A stretch of 64,000 bases of DNA, taken from Chlorocebus sabaeus (Eukaryota; Chordata; Mammalia; Primates; Cercopithecidae). Location: positions 65,080,816 to 65,144,815 of the forward strand of contig NC_132919.1 in the NCBI RefSeq assembly GCF_047675955.1, in the 5' to 3' direction. The position numbers and the translations under genes are program-made. Below, piece by piece: positions 10,303 through 22,357 of this stretch. A model generated the notes under the pieces. It made no database searches. It worked only from the letters and a program-made list of their open reading frames with translations, and was not told where the DNA came from. Numbering within the stretch: the first letter of the stretch is position 1; each line of letters begins with the position of its first letter.

Positions 10303-12570
10303 CATTACAACTGGAAATTCTTCAAGGGCAACCCTGACGGGGGAATATCCTCCTAAGGGACAAATCAGAATGTTAGCATTTCTCCCCCTCCCTCATTTCC
10401 AGTAACGTATAATTTAAGTCTGTGGATATGCCAGTCAGCTTTCCACAGCTTAGCTGGGGTAGAGTGAGGTGTGTGAGCCACTGCTTTTGTTCTTACTTGT
10501 CTTTTTCCCCTTACTTTTGTACTCCCACTCCTGCCAAACTAGACATCGTTTCATCCTGGTGTGTTCATTAACCTCTACTCCAAAAGTTAAGTGTGGTTAA
10601 GGGAGTGAGGTCGATTTCAAAATGCTGCATCTGATTTAGAGGAGGGTATACTTGAGTGAAGAACTAGGCACTGAAGCAGCAGCTCATGAGGAGTATTTTC
10701 TCTTTAAAGCCCTTACATATCAAGGCATCTGATATTCATGAAATAGTCTCTTGTGCTGTTCAACTTCTTTGCTCTTATATTACCTGACTTAGACAACTCC
10801 TAGGGCTGCGTTTTCTCTCCATGTTACAATTCCTTCAGGGTCAGATTGTCTTACTTTCTCTCTCTTCTTTGTATTAATACTTTGTTTTTTTGGTGATTCT
10901 CATTTCTCCAAATGTAATGGAGTGAGGGGACTCAGACTTTTTCTGGTTTGGTAATCTAGTGTATAAATGACCTGGTCTCTTGATGGTTCGTGAAATCTTT
11001 AACTCCTTCACCTCCAAGAAACCAACCCTTCCATGTAGTCTTTATTTCCTCTATACTAGTATTCTGTTCCTGTTACATAAAAGTCATGTACACAAAAACA
11101 TTTTGTAAACAGCCAGTGGGGTTTTGTATCCTGTGCTATTCTGTTCATCTCTAGCCCACATTTTGGGAATATGTTTCTGTGGCTTTTTAAAAATTTACTG
11201 GTTAATCCCAGAACATTTATTTCCACAGGCATTTGATAAAAGATAAAGTTACTAATAAGAGTGTATATTTTACCAAGTAAAACGACGTAGAAAGCTAAAG
11301 CTTTCCTTGTGCCCATCTTTCTAGAAGGGAAATTTTAAAGAGGGCCTTTCCAACTCTTAATAGTTTTATAGTTATTCCTGTGTCCTAAACCTGATCTCTC
11401 CCTACAACTAAAATGCATTGATGAACTGTGTACCTGCATGTATTTCTTTGTTTGCACTTTTCTTACTAAATTAACTTACTCAACAAAGAAACTGAATAAT
11501 ACTTCAAAAAAATATCCTTGCAATATTTCCAGGAAGTCAAGCCACAGAGGCTTCATAGCTAGGAGTATGGCTTTCTTCCCCAAGCCCTTTAGATTTTAAA
11601 AAATACTGCTTTAAGTTTGTAATGTTTTATGTCAGATGTGTTCATGACCTGGTGCTTCTGTGTCAGCAGATATCTCCATACAGCCAAGAATAAAGAAAGA
11701 AAGGGATAGATGGAATGAGTTCCATGGTGATTCTAAGTATCCAGGAATAATTTAAAATTATTTATCACTATGGATTTAAGCATCTGGATTTATTTATTTT
11801 ACAGATACTTAGCATTTTGTTTTGCTCTCTGTCTTGCTAATCACTTTTTTAAAAGGGCTACTTGGATGAAGGTATAAAAACCAGTAACTTATGAAACCCT
11901 AGGTTAGTATCAGTGAATTGGCTTATTACTCAATGTTTGCTTGTTTAACTTCAAAAAGAAAACAATTTGCCACCTGTGTCAGTCTGACACCTGCTCTTTT
12001 CAAACCCTTTTGGCATGATCTAAATAAATCTCTGAAATTCCCCCTCCCTCTTTCTGTCTTCTTTGTGTCTGTTGTCAGTATTAGTTTCACCTAAATTCAG
12101 GGCCTGTCATCCTGTGTAACAGTTGAGGCTAAATGAGGACATTAATTGGTGGAAATGTGTTGCTTCAAAGGCATTTTTAGCAATAAAACTACAAAGAGCT
12201 TCATAGTTGTAATATAGCTCTTGGTTCGTCTTCAAAAAGTATTGTTGTTTTCTTGATAGTTCTAGGTTTTTATAAGTAACGTATTAAGAAGTGAACGTTT
12301 GTCTGAAATACATTGTTTTAAGTGAAAGATGTTATTTGTGTTCTGGGAGTAAGCTCTAAAATCCCAATGTCAGGTTAGTATTTAAGTGGAGGTAGAGCTA
12401 CTAGTTTTTGTTTAAAATGTTTTTATGATATAGAATTACTCAGGAACTTGTATATTGATGTTTGCCAGCAATGCCAATTCCTTCAAAATTCGTAGTTTTC
12501 AATTTTTGTTTTCTCTCACTGTAAGGACCTTTGAGGACTTTCAGCCAGTTAACATTTGTTGTGTTCAAAT
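10303..12570. other. Unique sequence, no gene seen
   Basis: About 2.3 kb with no recognised repeat or exon; one of the longest clean stretches here. The minus-strand 86-codon frame at 11056-11316 has no domain. If the window hides a regulatory element or a short non-repeat exon, this is one of the few places with room, but the sequence gives no direct sign. Confidence 0.5.
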
Positions 12571-12572
12571 TG

Positions 12573-12742
12573 CATGGTTCTCAACTTTTGCTATACACTA
12601 GAATCACCTGGGTAATTTTTTAGAAGTCCTTGGTTGTACCACAGATGAGAAAAAATATACCCTCGGGGATGGGATCTAAGCATCTGTATGTCTAAAATTC
12701 ACCAGGAGATTCCATGGTGTAGCCAAAGTCATAAATCACTGG
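12573..12742. mobile_element. MER5-type (hAT-Charlie) element
   Basis: Reads CATGGTTCTCAACTT, then 'actagaatcacctggg', and near the far end 'ccaggagattccatggtgtagcc' and 'aaatcactgg'. These are eroded MER5A/B terminal inverted repeats and body. Confidence 0.8.
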
Positions 12743-12949
12743 TCTAGGATGTTTTTGAGATTAGCGACCATTTAAAGAAAAGCTGTAGACTTTCCTTCCA
12801 GAAACTTGGATATTAATGATTCCCTAAAGCCCCAAATTAAGAACCTCTGTTCTAGGAGTAGCCTCAACATGCTAGATTTAATTGGAAGCAGCTGGTTTAA
12901 GAAATTATGTAAGTTGCAATGATGAATATTTCTCGTCACTCACAAATAT

Positions 12950-13470
12950 GTTATTCATCAATTTAAAAATTAATATGTATCAAGTACTCAGTGTGTTTCA
13001 GTCATGATTTTAGTTACAAGGAGTACAGCAGCCAGTAAGATATTACTGTTTTCAGGGAGTTTTATCCTAACAGGGAAGACAGATAACAAGTGAATAATGA
13101 CCGATGGCTAATTAACAAGTGCTATAAAGAGATATAAAACGGAAGAGCCTAAGGAGATTGAAAGTGATGGTTATGGGAGAGAGATGTCTATATTAAATAG
13201 GATGGTCAGGGAAAGCCTCTCTGAGGAGGTGATAGTTTGAACGAGATCTGTATGAAGTGTGTGAGCAAGACCTGTGAAGATCTTGAGGAAGAGCATTCAG
13301 GGTATGGAGAACACTTGCAAAGGCCCTAAGATAGAACTGAGCCCAATTTGTTGGATTTTCATCAGGAAGCCCAGGGTGGCAGGAGCATGCATGGTGATCC
13401 AGGTATAGAATGAGTGGTAGGAGATGAGATCAGGAAGCCCTGTAGGCTGTTGTAAGCCTCAATGTTTTAA
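12950..13470 (-). mobile_element. L2 LINE 3' region, antisense
   Basis: Shows the antisense L2 order: 'atcaagtactcagtgtg', 'ggaagacagataacaagtg', 'ggatggtcagggaaagcc', 'tctctgaggaggtgata', 'gaagagcattcagggtatgg', 'gtgg(ta)ggagatgagatca' and 'ccctgtaggctgttgtaag'. It is a moderately diverged relic without coding capacity. Confidence 0.85.
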
Positions 13471-14585
13471 TTTTAATTTGGTAGAAACTTAGTTATAACT
13501 CATTCTTAAATATTTAGCTTTATGCTTAAAATAATTTAGAAATAACCTTGGACACTTCCATCTTTTTAGAGATAGCTGGAAGGTTAGCACTCAGTATGTT
13601 GTGTTACTTCTCTGTGAAAGGATCTACAGTATACTGAACTTGTCTATGTTACAAGACCATTCATGTGTTTATTCTTTATATTCATAATGCTGAACACAGG
13701 ATGCACAACAGTTTTTTTTTTTGTGGCAGAATAGGGATCTTGCAGTTAACGTAGCTGTTCTTAAATTTCTATTTATAAAAGCCATAATGCATAATAATTT
13801 ACTGTAGTAGTTATTCCTAGTTTTCCCAGGTAGTCAGTGGTTACATCTATTTCACAAGATAAGGAAGGAAGCAGGAATTTAACAACAATGGCCGAATCAG
13901 GATGTCAGTCTTGTCCTTTTTTCCTTTTCTCACTTTGCCATGCCGCCCTCTGGGTAATAAGATGGAGACTAATTTTTGAAGGCTTAATTTGTTGAGCCAG
14001 TGTCATTAGTTTTTAGATAACATTTTGATTCAGAATAAGTTTGTCTTGGGCTTATAAACAGTGCTATGTTATTTAAAGGATTTTAGTTGTAGAAATATTT
14101 TCTTTGAACAATAATACCTGTTTTTTTATCTCTTGATTGTAAAGTGCTGTGGGAAATACAGAGAAGACTTGTAAATAGATTCTGCCCACAGACTTAGGGG
14201 ATCTAAGATATAATTCACTGTGGTAAAAGATAAAAAGCAATCATTGTCACAAAAGATACAGATTAAGTGCCATAGAAGTTCTGCTGAAGAAGAATTTCTG
14301 GGTAAAGGGAAGGAGACTTCTTAGAGGGTAGATGGAATTTAGTTCTAGATGGTAGTGTGGGAAGCAAGGGAGATGCAGATGTTTAGAGGGAAAGAAGGAA
14401 GGACATTCTGTATACATATTGAGCAAAGATTTGGAATTAGAGCAGTATAAGGAGCCACAATCATGTAATACAATTTGGAATCTAGTATGGGAAAAAGGAA
14501 ATGACCAAGGATAATGAAGATTATACTCATGGAGGAAGCCTTTGAGTATCAGGCCAAGGAATGTTGAGTTCTGTTTTTTTTTGGT
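13471..14585. other. Mostly unique; faint LINE-like stretch
   Basis: No gene seen. Around 14150-14420 the wording ('agtgccatagaagttctg', 'gggtaaagggaaggagac', 'gaaggaaggacattctg') faintly recalls an old LINE 3' region, but not enough to assign. Confidence 0.4.
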
Positions 14586-14939
14586 AAGGAAAGGTGACTT
14601 TTATTTTTATTTATTTTATTTTTTATTTTTTGAGACAGAGTCTTGCACTGTCGTCCAGGCTGGAGTGCAGCGGTGCGATCTCAGCTCACTGCAAGCTCCG
14701 CTTCCCGGGTTCACGTCATTCTCCTGCCTCAGCCTCCCGAGTAGCTGGGACTACAGGCGCCCGCCACCACGCCCTTTTTTTTTTTTTTTTTTTTTTTTTT
14801 GTATTTTTGGTGGAAACGGGGTTTCACCATGTTAGCCAGGATGGTCTCGATCTCCTGACCTCGTGATCCACCTGCCTCGGTCTCCCAAAGTGCTGGGATT
14901 ACAGGTATGAGCCCCCACCCGGCCAAGGAAAGTGACTTT
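14586..14939 (-). mobile_element. AluY-like, antisense
   Basis: Body 14602-14924. TSDs AAGGAAAGGTGACTTT (14586-14601) and AAGGAAAGTGACTTT (14925-14939) differ by one base. The tail contains ATTTT units. A T run of about 28 at 14775-14802 replaces the 'ggctaatttt' of the mid linker. The diagnostic wording is Y/Sc type ('gcaagctccgc', 'cctcgtgatccacc'). Confidence 0.92.
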
Positions 14940-14995
14940 AAAATCATAAATCACATGATCTGTGATGGAATTTAGCAAAGTTGATATTAGTTGGT

Positions 14996-15224
14996 TGCAT
15001 TAGCGCCATCAACAGACTATGCCCTGTAGGCCAAATGCAGTCTAAGGCAAGTTTTTGTAAGTAAAGTTTTATTGGAACACAGTCATACTCATTCACTTGA
15101 ATATTGTCTGGCTGCTTTAGTACTATAATGGCAAGAGTTGTGTAGTTGAGACGGACACTGTGTTGCCTGCAAAGCCTAAATATTTGCCATCTGGCCCTTT
15201 ACAGAAAAAGTTTGGCAGCCCCTG
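14996..15224. mobile_element. hAT-type non-autonomous DNA transposon
   Basis: Carries 'agactatgccctgtaggcc', 'gtaaagttttattggaacac', 'tattgtctggctgcttta', 'caaagcctaaatatttgcc', 'ctggccctttacag' and 'agtttggcagcccctgg'. This is the characteristic body of a widespread mammalian hAT element ending in a CAGGGG/CCCCTG repeat. I recognise the family but do not assign a subfamily number. Confidence 0.8.
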
Positions 15225-15446
15225 GATAGAGGAGTGGAGGCAGAAATCCCGTTCTTTGTTGTTCTGGTTAGGGTATAAATCCGTGCCTTCCTGTCAGATG
15301 AAATGAAGGCCAGAGTTGTGATAGCCCTAGTAGAAAAAAAAGAGGCAAGAATGGATGAGATAAAATAATTTTCTGAATCTGGTTACCTGAATAGGTTAGG
15401 AGTCTAGGGAGGGGGAGGAATTTTTTTTTTTTTAAGTGTAAGCAGT

Positions 15447-15762
15447 GGGCCAGGTGCAGTGGTTCATGCCTATAATCCCAGCACTTTGGGAAGCTGAGGT
15501 GGGCAGATTACTTGAGATCAGGAGTTTGAGACCAACCTGGCCAACATGGTAAAACCCCTTCACTACTAAAAATACAAAAAAAAAATTAACAAGACGTGGT
15601 AGGTGCTTGTATAGTCCCAGCTGCTCAGGAGGCTGAGGCAGGAGAATCAATTGAACCCGGGAGGTAGAGGTTGCAGTGAGCTGAGATTGTGCCACTACAT
15701 TTCAGCCTGGGTGACAGAGGGAGACTCCCGTCTCAAAAAAAAAAAAAAAAAAAAAAAAAAAA
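15447..15762 (+). mobile_element. AluS, sense
   Basis: Full-length Alu with an A tail of about 28. The right-arm start is shifted by 'ttaacaagacgtgg'. Flanks 'taagtgtaag' and 'taagtgaagg' are a possible TSD. Confidence 0.88.
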
Positions 15763-16002
15763 GGTAAGTGAAGGAAGGTGGTGATTTGGGTTAAAAGAGG
15801 CTTTTAATTGTAAGCCATTCAGTGTGTTAACTCTTAAAAAAGACCTCATGTTAAATAATTGGTTTAGAGCACTGATCTTCAGAGATAGGAACGTTTCCTG
15901 ATTTTGATAAATGATAAATTACCCTTGTTTATAGTTAAGGGTGGGTTTTTGTCATGGTCCAACCATGTGTTAGTTATATATGTGAACATATTAAAATTGT
16001 TT

Positions 16003-16336
16003 TTAATGTTTACATTCTTTTTTTTTTTTTTTTTTTTTTTGAGACAGTCTCGCTCTCTTGCCCAGGCTGGAGTACAGTGGCCGGATCTCAGCTCACTGCA
16101 AGCTCCGCCTCCCGGGTTCACGCCATTCTCCTGCCTCAGCCTCCCGAGTAGCTGGGACTACAGGTGCCCGCCACCACGCCCGGCTAATTTTTTGTATTTT
16201 TTAGTAGAGGTGGGGTTTCACCGTGTTAGCCAGGATGGTCTCGGTCTCCTGACCTCAAGATCTGCCCATCTCGGCCTCCCAAAGTGCTGGGATTTTAGGC
16301 TTGAGCCACCGAGCCCGGCCTTAATGTTTAAATTCT
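16003..16336 (-). mobile_element. Young AluY of Old World monkey type, antisense
   Basis: Body 16019-16320, with a poly-T tail of about 22. It carries GTGGCCGGATCTCAGCTC and AGGCTTGAGCCACCG, the antisense forms of the GATCCGGCCAC and CTCAAGCCT changes seen at 7379-7690. TSDs TTAATGTTTACATTCT (16003-16018) and TTAATGTTTAAATTCT (16321-16336) differ at one base. Confidence 0.92.
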
Positions 16337-16558
16337 AATCCTTAAGATGTGACACAACTGGTTTATGTTCGTCCTCTCCCAGTTCTCTTCAAATCATGGG
16401 AGTGGCGGTCTTAAAAACTGCTTTCTTTTGAGGGAACAGTTATTGAGAAGAATCGTGTAACGATGTATTAGCTTGTCTGTTTGGTACACTATTTGCTAAT
16501 GTCAGAACTGTTAAATAGAAATAAAATTTCCACCACAGTGGAATAAAAATAAGCTGTT

Positions 16559-16745
16559 TATTGCTTACTGTGTGTCAAAACTGTGTTAATCACTTTTCAT
16601 AAACCATCACCTTTAAAGTCTTATAACTTTTCTATGAAGTAGGATGTTTGTGTCCCTACCTCCTCTTTTTTACCATTGGGAAAACCAGGGTCCAGAGCAA
16701 GTAACCACACAAGTTCCACAGCTACCAAGGCCAAGGTTATTTCTA
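16559..16745 (-). mobile_element. MIR, antisense
   Basis: 'attgcttactgtgtgtcaaa', 'gtcttataacttttctatga', 'ttttttaccattgggaaaac' and 'gtaaccacacaagttccac' follow the reverse-complement MIR order. Confidence 0.75.
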
Positions 16746-17026
16746 CCTTGAACACACATCTTTAAATTTTATATTCATCAACAACCTAGTACTTAAAAAT
16801 TCAGATTCCTAGGCCTTTCTCTCTTTTTGATCTTTGTACTAAACTTGGAGAAAATATCGTCACATAGTCTTCTATTAATAGCAGTTGTCTCATGTGGAGA
16901 ACACCTAAATTTTACTTACAGCTTCTTCCAATGCTGACCCATTTTGATTTTTATAAACATTTTGAAATATTTGTTAAGTTGGTCAAGGAAGACGTAATGT
17001 GATTACGTAGTATCTTATCAGTTGAG

Positions 17027-17338
17027 ATCTCTCTCTCTCTCTCTCTCTTTTTTTAAGATAGTGTCTCTCTCTGTTACCCAGGCTAGAGGGGTTAGTGGTA
17101 TGATCTCTGCCCACTATACCCTCCACTTCCTGGTCTCAAGCAATTCTTCTGTCTCACCCTCCCAAGTAGCTGGGACTACAGGTGCATGCTACCACGTCTG
17201 GCTAATTTTTCTGTTTTTTGTAGAGACAGGATCTTGCCACCTTGCCCACACTGGTTGCGAACTCCTGAACTCAAGTGATCCGCCCACCTTGGCCTTCCAA
17301 AGTGCTGGGATTACAGGCATGAGCCACCACGCCCAGTC
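17027..17338 (-). mobile_element. AluJ, antisense, with (CT)n tail
   Basis: A (CT)n run at 17029-17048 and a short T run precede a diverged antisense Alu (from 17056) ending 'gagccaccacgcccagtc'. Divergence is J type. The dinucleotide run sits where the tail would be, so it probably grew from the tail. Confidence 0.82.
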
Positions 17339-17599
17339 TAGTTGACGTTTTTCACCTCTTTCTCTTTACAGCATATTCAGAAATTTTAAACCAGTAATAC
17401 GAAATACATATATTGATTGATTTTTCTGTTGTGTTTTAAGCATATTCACTTTTTAAATTGGATCATATTTTTGCATGCAAGTACTGTGGTTTTTCAAGGA
17501 CATTCTGATTTGCAACAACACATTTCTTAGTCAATTCATTGGACCTTTACCCCTTTTAAAAATTTTTAATTTTTTATATGATTTATTTATTTTCTTATT

Positions 17600-17698
17600 T
17601 TTAGTGATGGAGTCTCACTGTGTTGCTCAAGCAGTTCTCCTGCCTCAGCCTCCTGTGTAACTAGGACTACCTAAGGATGTGCACCACTGTGCCCAGCC
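17600..17698 (-). mobile_element. Short Alu remnant, antisense
   Basis: 'gatggagtctcactgtgttg' is followed by 'caagcagttctcctgcctc' and a degraded head ending 'gcaccactgtgcccagcc'. Only about 100 bp remain, with two internal deletions. Confidence 0.65.
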
Positions 17699-17864
17699 AC
17701 ATCTTCACCTTTTTCAAAAAAAAGAAACATCTAAATGTGAAACCTTTTAGGCCTGTCCACTTCTTGTGATAGAGAGATACAGAAGTTTTCAGCTACTCTC
17801 TGCCAATGGGGTAGCCCTACACTGCAGGAGCAGTCCAAAAAAAGTTTTTTTTTTCAATTTAGGA

Positions 17865-18080
17865 TCAGTGTAGAGGCAAGAGCCCTGGACTGTCGTAAGA
17901 CTGGGTCCCAGCTTGGCCAATTAGTCACTTTGTGACCTTGATTAAGCTATGTAACCTTTTCAAATTGATTTCCCTCTCTGTAAATAGAGCTGATAACATG
18001 GCTTGCCCTGTTTCCTGTGGTTTTTAAAGAGGATCAAATGAGTGCATGAAAGTTCTCATGATAACTAGACACCTATTCAA
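17865..18080 (+). mobile_element. MIR, sense
   Basis: 'agagccctggactgtcgtaa', 'gtcactttgtgaccttgatt', 'tttccctctctgtaaatag' and 'gaggatcaaatgagtgcatg' match a sense MIR in order. Confidence 0.85.
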
Positions 18081-18253
18081 ATATGAGGTGGTGGTATTCT
18101 CAGAAGGTCATAGATGAATGATGCATTTATTTTAGTGCTTTTCACAGTTTAGTCTTAATACCAAGTGCTTACTGAGGCACACTAGTTGTCTCTTTAGGAG
18201 ATGTCTTTAGCTGCTAGAGTAGAGAACAAAAGAATGAGTAAAGAGGCTTCAGA

Positions 18254-18577
18254 AAAGCTAGTATGGCCTGGCGCGGTGGCTCACGCCTGTAATTCCAGCA
18301 CTTTGAGGGGGCCAAGGTGGGAGGATCACTTGAGGTCAGGAGTTTGAGACCAGCCTAGCCAACATGGTGAAACCCTGTCTCTACTGAAAATACAAAAAAT
18401 AGCTGAGTATCATGGTGGGCGCCTGTAGTCCCAGCTACTCGGGAGGCTGAGGCAGGAGAATCCCTTGAACTCAGGAGGTAGAGGTTGCAGTGAATCGGGA
18501 TTGCGTCATTATACTCCAACCTGGGTGACAGGGAGTCACTTGTCTCAGGAAGAAAAAAAAAGGGAAAGCTAGTATGG
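18254..18577 (+). mobile_element. AluS, sense
   Basis: Full-length Alu (18267-18564). Perfect 13-bp TSDs AAAGCTAGTATGG at 18254-18266 and 18565-18577. S-type wording. Confidence 0.93.
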
Positions 18578-20370
18578 ATGGAGACTTCCATGCTCATTTC
18601 TTCGAGCTTATGCTCGTTTAGACACGCTTCACGTGAGTTTTGTTGTTTGATTTCCTAGTTCATAACAGAAGGGGTTTTGTAAGCTGTTTTAGCTTGACAG
18701 TTCTTCCTGGGATTTTTTGTTTTAAAAAATGATGTTATAAAACTATTTAGTGCATGAAAATGTAGACCCAAGTAGCTGCTTAGCTCCTGAGAAAAAGCTG
18801 TGTTTCAGTTTAGCACAACAGTGTTTTCAGGAAGATAACTTTTCTAGATAGCTCTTTTTTCCAAAATTCTTGATGAAGAAGTTTTGGGAAATTTACAATT
18901 ATCTCCAGATACTAAATTATCAAATTGGTTAAGTAGAGATAGAAAGTTTATTGTATAAATCAGTAGATTTGTCTTCCAAAGAAGCTTATGAAATAGAAAG
19001 GCCCAGGAGGTATACCTGTAGTTGAAATATGGGATGGGCGCATAGAGAGTGAGTTGGAAAATGACAATAAGTGGTTGAACAAGGACTTAAAAGCATGGGA
19101 TGCTCTGAAGTCATATTAGAAAAGTCCTTTGCTTTCATGCAAAACCAGTCTCCTTGACTTTTCATTGTGTAGATTGGGTTAAAAGCAGAATATAAAAAGC
19201 AAGTTTTTGGATGAGATGATAGAACTTGCATAGTACTTGTCTGTCAATCCTAAAAGAATTATTTGTGGCCAAATCTCCTCTTACCACCAAATAAGGAGCT
19301 TGACTTCATTCTCACTGATAAGAATCAGAAACCCAGTTTAGAATATCCAACTCCTGGTGAACTTTTAAAAATTAATATATATCTCGATACTTTATCATCT
19401 TATTGTGTGGCATCCAAGTAATGTGAGGTAATCTGGGGAGTTAGAAGTGCCTTCCATTTTGTGTGGAAAAGGTGTAGTCATAAGTTTGGCCTGGGAAGGT
19501 TAATACTCTCTTTGCACATAGAAAGCTAAGGGCAGTGTCATTATCATTATTTGTGAGGAGGGGGCTGTAAAAGCAAAATCATCACCAGTAGCCTATTCTA
19601 AAGGATCTTAATCCCATTCCATTTTTCAGATTTTTTTTTTTTTTAATTGTGTAGTATCCCCTGGATATAATCTTTTTGGTGAAGGGAGATGTCTCTAATT
19701 CCCACATGGTACCCCCTGTCATATACAAGTTATGTACCTGGCGGTCTACACCTGCAATTCATGGCTGTTTATAAAATTTCACTAGAACTTGTCCTGATGT
19801 CCTTTTACTTTTGTAAATGATTAGAAAAAATGCTGAGTCTGAGTATGTGTTTTTGTATTAAGAGTTCATTTAGAGAGTCCCAGAAATTGGCAGAGTTGGT
19901 TCAACTTTCTGTGGCTGAAATTTGAATATGTAATTAGTAGACTACTGGTATTTCAGAAGTTTGTTGTTACAGGCATCTTGTACTCAGGAGGAAATCTGGA
20001 CTTTCTTTTTCTATTTTAAATTAGCATTTGTTCATTCAACAAACATTTCTTGATTATCCCTAGAGTTTTGGCATACAGTAGGAAGTCTAAAAGTGTGCAG
20101 TCTCACCTGGTCTCGCAAGTAATGGGAATTTTGAAACTACACAGGACTTAGAAGGTATACCTTCCCTTCCTTCAAAATGATATAAGTAGCATAGTTATAT
20201 CCTTCCTTGACCTAATTAAGATTTTTCATTTTTTTCCCCCAATGACAAAGTAATAAAAACTCCTTGTAAAAAACAAAGAGCCACAGACATGTAAAATGTG
20301 TTTTACCTCTAATGTTACTTGGTCTGTTGTAATACCACTGTAGAAAATATTCCCTTTTTTTGGGGTAGCG
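18578..20370. other. Unique sequence; small L2 end at 20025-20095
   Basis: No gene seen over 1.8 kb. The only repeat-like wording is 'ttcattcaacaaacatttct' at about 20030, the antisense 3' end of an L2. The 81-codon minus-strand frame at 18986-19231 has no domain or splice context. Confidence 0.5.
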
Positions 20371-20840
20371 TAGGAAGCATGTGATTTGGAATCAGACTTC
20401 GAGTTCTAGCTCCATAATTTTACTAGCTCTGTGGTCCTGGGATATCACTCAACCAATCTGGACCTCAGATGTTTTCATCTCTTCTACTGGGAAGATAATG
20501 ACTTTTTTTTTTTTTTTTGAGACTAAGTTTTGCTCTTGTTACCCAGGCTGGAGCACAATGGCGTGATCTCAGCTCACTGCAACCTCCGCCTCCTGGGTTC
20601 AAGTGATTCTTCTGCCTCAGCCTCCTGAGTAGCTGGGATTACAGGTGCCTGCCACCATGCCTGGCTGATCTTTGTATATTTAGTAGAGAGGTGATTTCAC
20701 CATGTTGACCAGGGTGGTCTTGAACTCCTGACTTCAGGTGATCCACTTGCCTCGGCCTTCCAAAGAAGATAATGACTTCTACAGAACTGTTGTATGGGTA
20801 CATATATGTAAATATTCTCACCTGACTTCTGCTTTTCCCT
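20371..20840 (+). mobile_element. MIR, sense, split by an Alu
   Basis: The left part (20371-20504) reads 'gtgatttggaatcagacttc', 'ctagctctgtggtcctggg' and 'tctactgggaagataatgac'. The rest resumes at 20765 after the inserted Alu. The MIR is therefore older than the Alu. Confidence 0.75.
20491..20778 (-). mobile_element. 5'-truncated AluS inside a MIR, antisense
   Basis: Body 20505-20764. It stops at 'cctcggccttccaaag', so about 40 bp of the Alu head are missing. Perfect 14-bp TSDs GAAGATAATGACTT (20491-20504 and 20765-20778) show that it was already truncated when it landed. Confidence 0.92.
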
Positions 20841-21377
20841 TTATTTCACTGGGAGGTGTTATATTTTTAGTGTATCTTACGGCCTTCAAGGACTTCTTAG
20901 TTTGGGTATATTTTAGCTGTGTGCATAAATGTCTTTACAGTGTACTTAAAGAGTTGGATTTTTAGAAACTTGCCATATTTAGAAATCTATTGGATTGAAC
21001 ATAGTATGAAAAGCAAAGTATAAGTTAATTCCTTTACTATATACTTGTACTATTCTTTTCATGGACTTTCTGATGCTTGCTGTTTGTGCACATAGGCTTT
21101 GCTTTTTGTATTTGTAATTGTATGAATCTAAGAATAAAAGAGAGTGTGAACAATTCAGAATATTACAGATATATCTTGTTAGGTTGCTTTCCAAAAGATT
21201 CCCAGTTGTAGTCATACCAGTATTGTAATAGGTTTTTTGTTTAACCACACTCCAGTTAGCATGGAGGATCCTTTAAAAATATTTGCTAAACTGATAAATA
21301 AAAAATACTATCGTTACTTAAATTTGCATTGGGAAAATATTAGTGAAGTTGAACATTCTCATATGTTGTAATATTTT

Positions 21378-21647
21378 GTTTTGTCTTGTTTTGATACAGT
21401 CTTGCTCTGTTGCCCAGGCTGGAGTGCAGTGGCACCGTCATAGCTCACTGCAGCTTCAACCTCCAGGACTCAAGTGGTCCTCCCAAGTAGCTGGGACCAT
21501 GCCCACCTTATTAAAAATTTTTTTTTTCTTTGTAGAGATGGGGTTTTGCTGTGTTGCCCAGGCTGATCTCAAACTCCTGGGCTCAAGCAATCCTCCTGCC
21601 TTGGCCTCCCAAAGTGCTGTGATTATAGGCGTGAGCCGCTGTGCCAG
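21378..21647 (-). mobile_element. AluJ, antisense
   Basis: A mixed TTTTG tail, then a diverged antisense Alu with a shortened right arm ('gtagctgggaccatgccc'). Ends 'gagccgctgtgccagac'. Flanks 'tgttgtaatatttt' and 'attgtaatgttttt' may be an eroded TSD. Confidence 0.82.
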
Positions 21648-21885
21648 ACTATTGTAATGTTTTTAAAAGTAATGTTTTTATGATTCTTTGAAGCAGAAAT
21701 ATTTATCCTTTGGTGAAAATATTGGAGTCAAACTTGGTTAAGATAGAAATTATAAATTGTTTAAATTTTTGTATGTTGATCTTTTGCTTTTAGCTTTATT
21801 TCTCAACCTGAAATAGTAGAAATTCTTCATCCTTCCACACACTAATAGGAGAATTTTAAATTTCCTTGTACATATTTTTATTTTT

Positions 21886-22130
21886 AGAAACTACCCTTTT
21901 ACCAATATAGTGTAAACCTTGTCTCTACTAAAATACAAAAAAAATTAGCCAGGTTTGATGGCGCACACCTGTAATTCCAGCTGCTCGGGAGGCTGAGGCA
22001 GGAGAATCACTTGCCTGGGAAGTGGAGGATGCAGTGAGCCAAGATCATGTCACTGTACTCCAGCCTGGGCACACAGAGTGAGACTCTTCTCAAAAAAAGA
22101 GAAAGGAAGAAAGAAAGAAACTACCCTTTT
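21886..22130 (+). mobile_element. 5'-truncated AluS, sense, with TSD
   Basis: Body 21901-22115 begins at 'accaatatagtgtaaacc', in the last third of the left arm, so about 90 bp of head are absent. The tail is (GAAA)n-like. Perfect 15-bp TSDs AGAAACTACCCTTTT at 21886-21900 and 22116-22130 prove truncation at insertion. Confidence 0.93.
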
Positions 22131-22357
22131 AATTCATCAGAGCATTTTTTTGTTTCATGATACAAGGAAGTAAGTCAGTCCTCTCTAACCCTCTTTCCCA
22201 AAAAGCTGACTAGTATCTCAAAACCACTTATTTTTGTATTACTTTCTTTGGGACTTTGGAAGTTGCGTAAAACATACAGGTTAATTTGTAAAGAATATCT
22301 CTTCAGAATACGGGTTGCCCAAGTTTTACTATATTCATTTAGGATTTTTTTGTGTGT

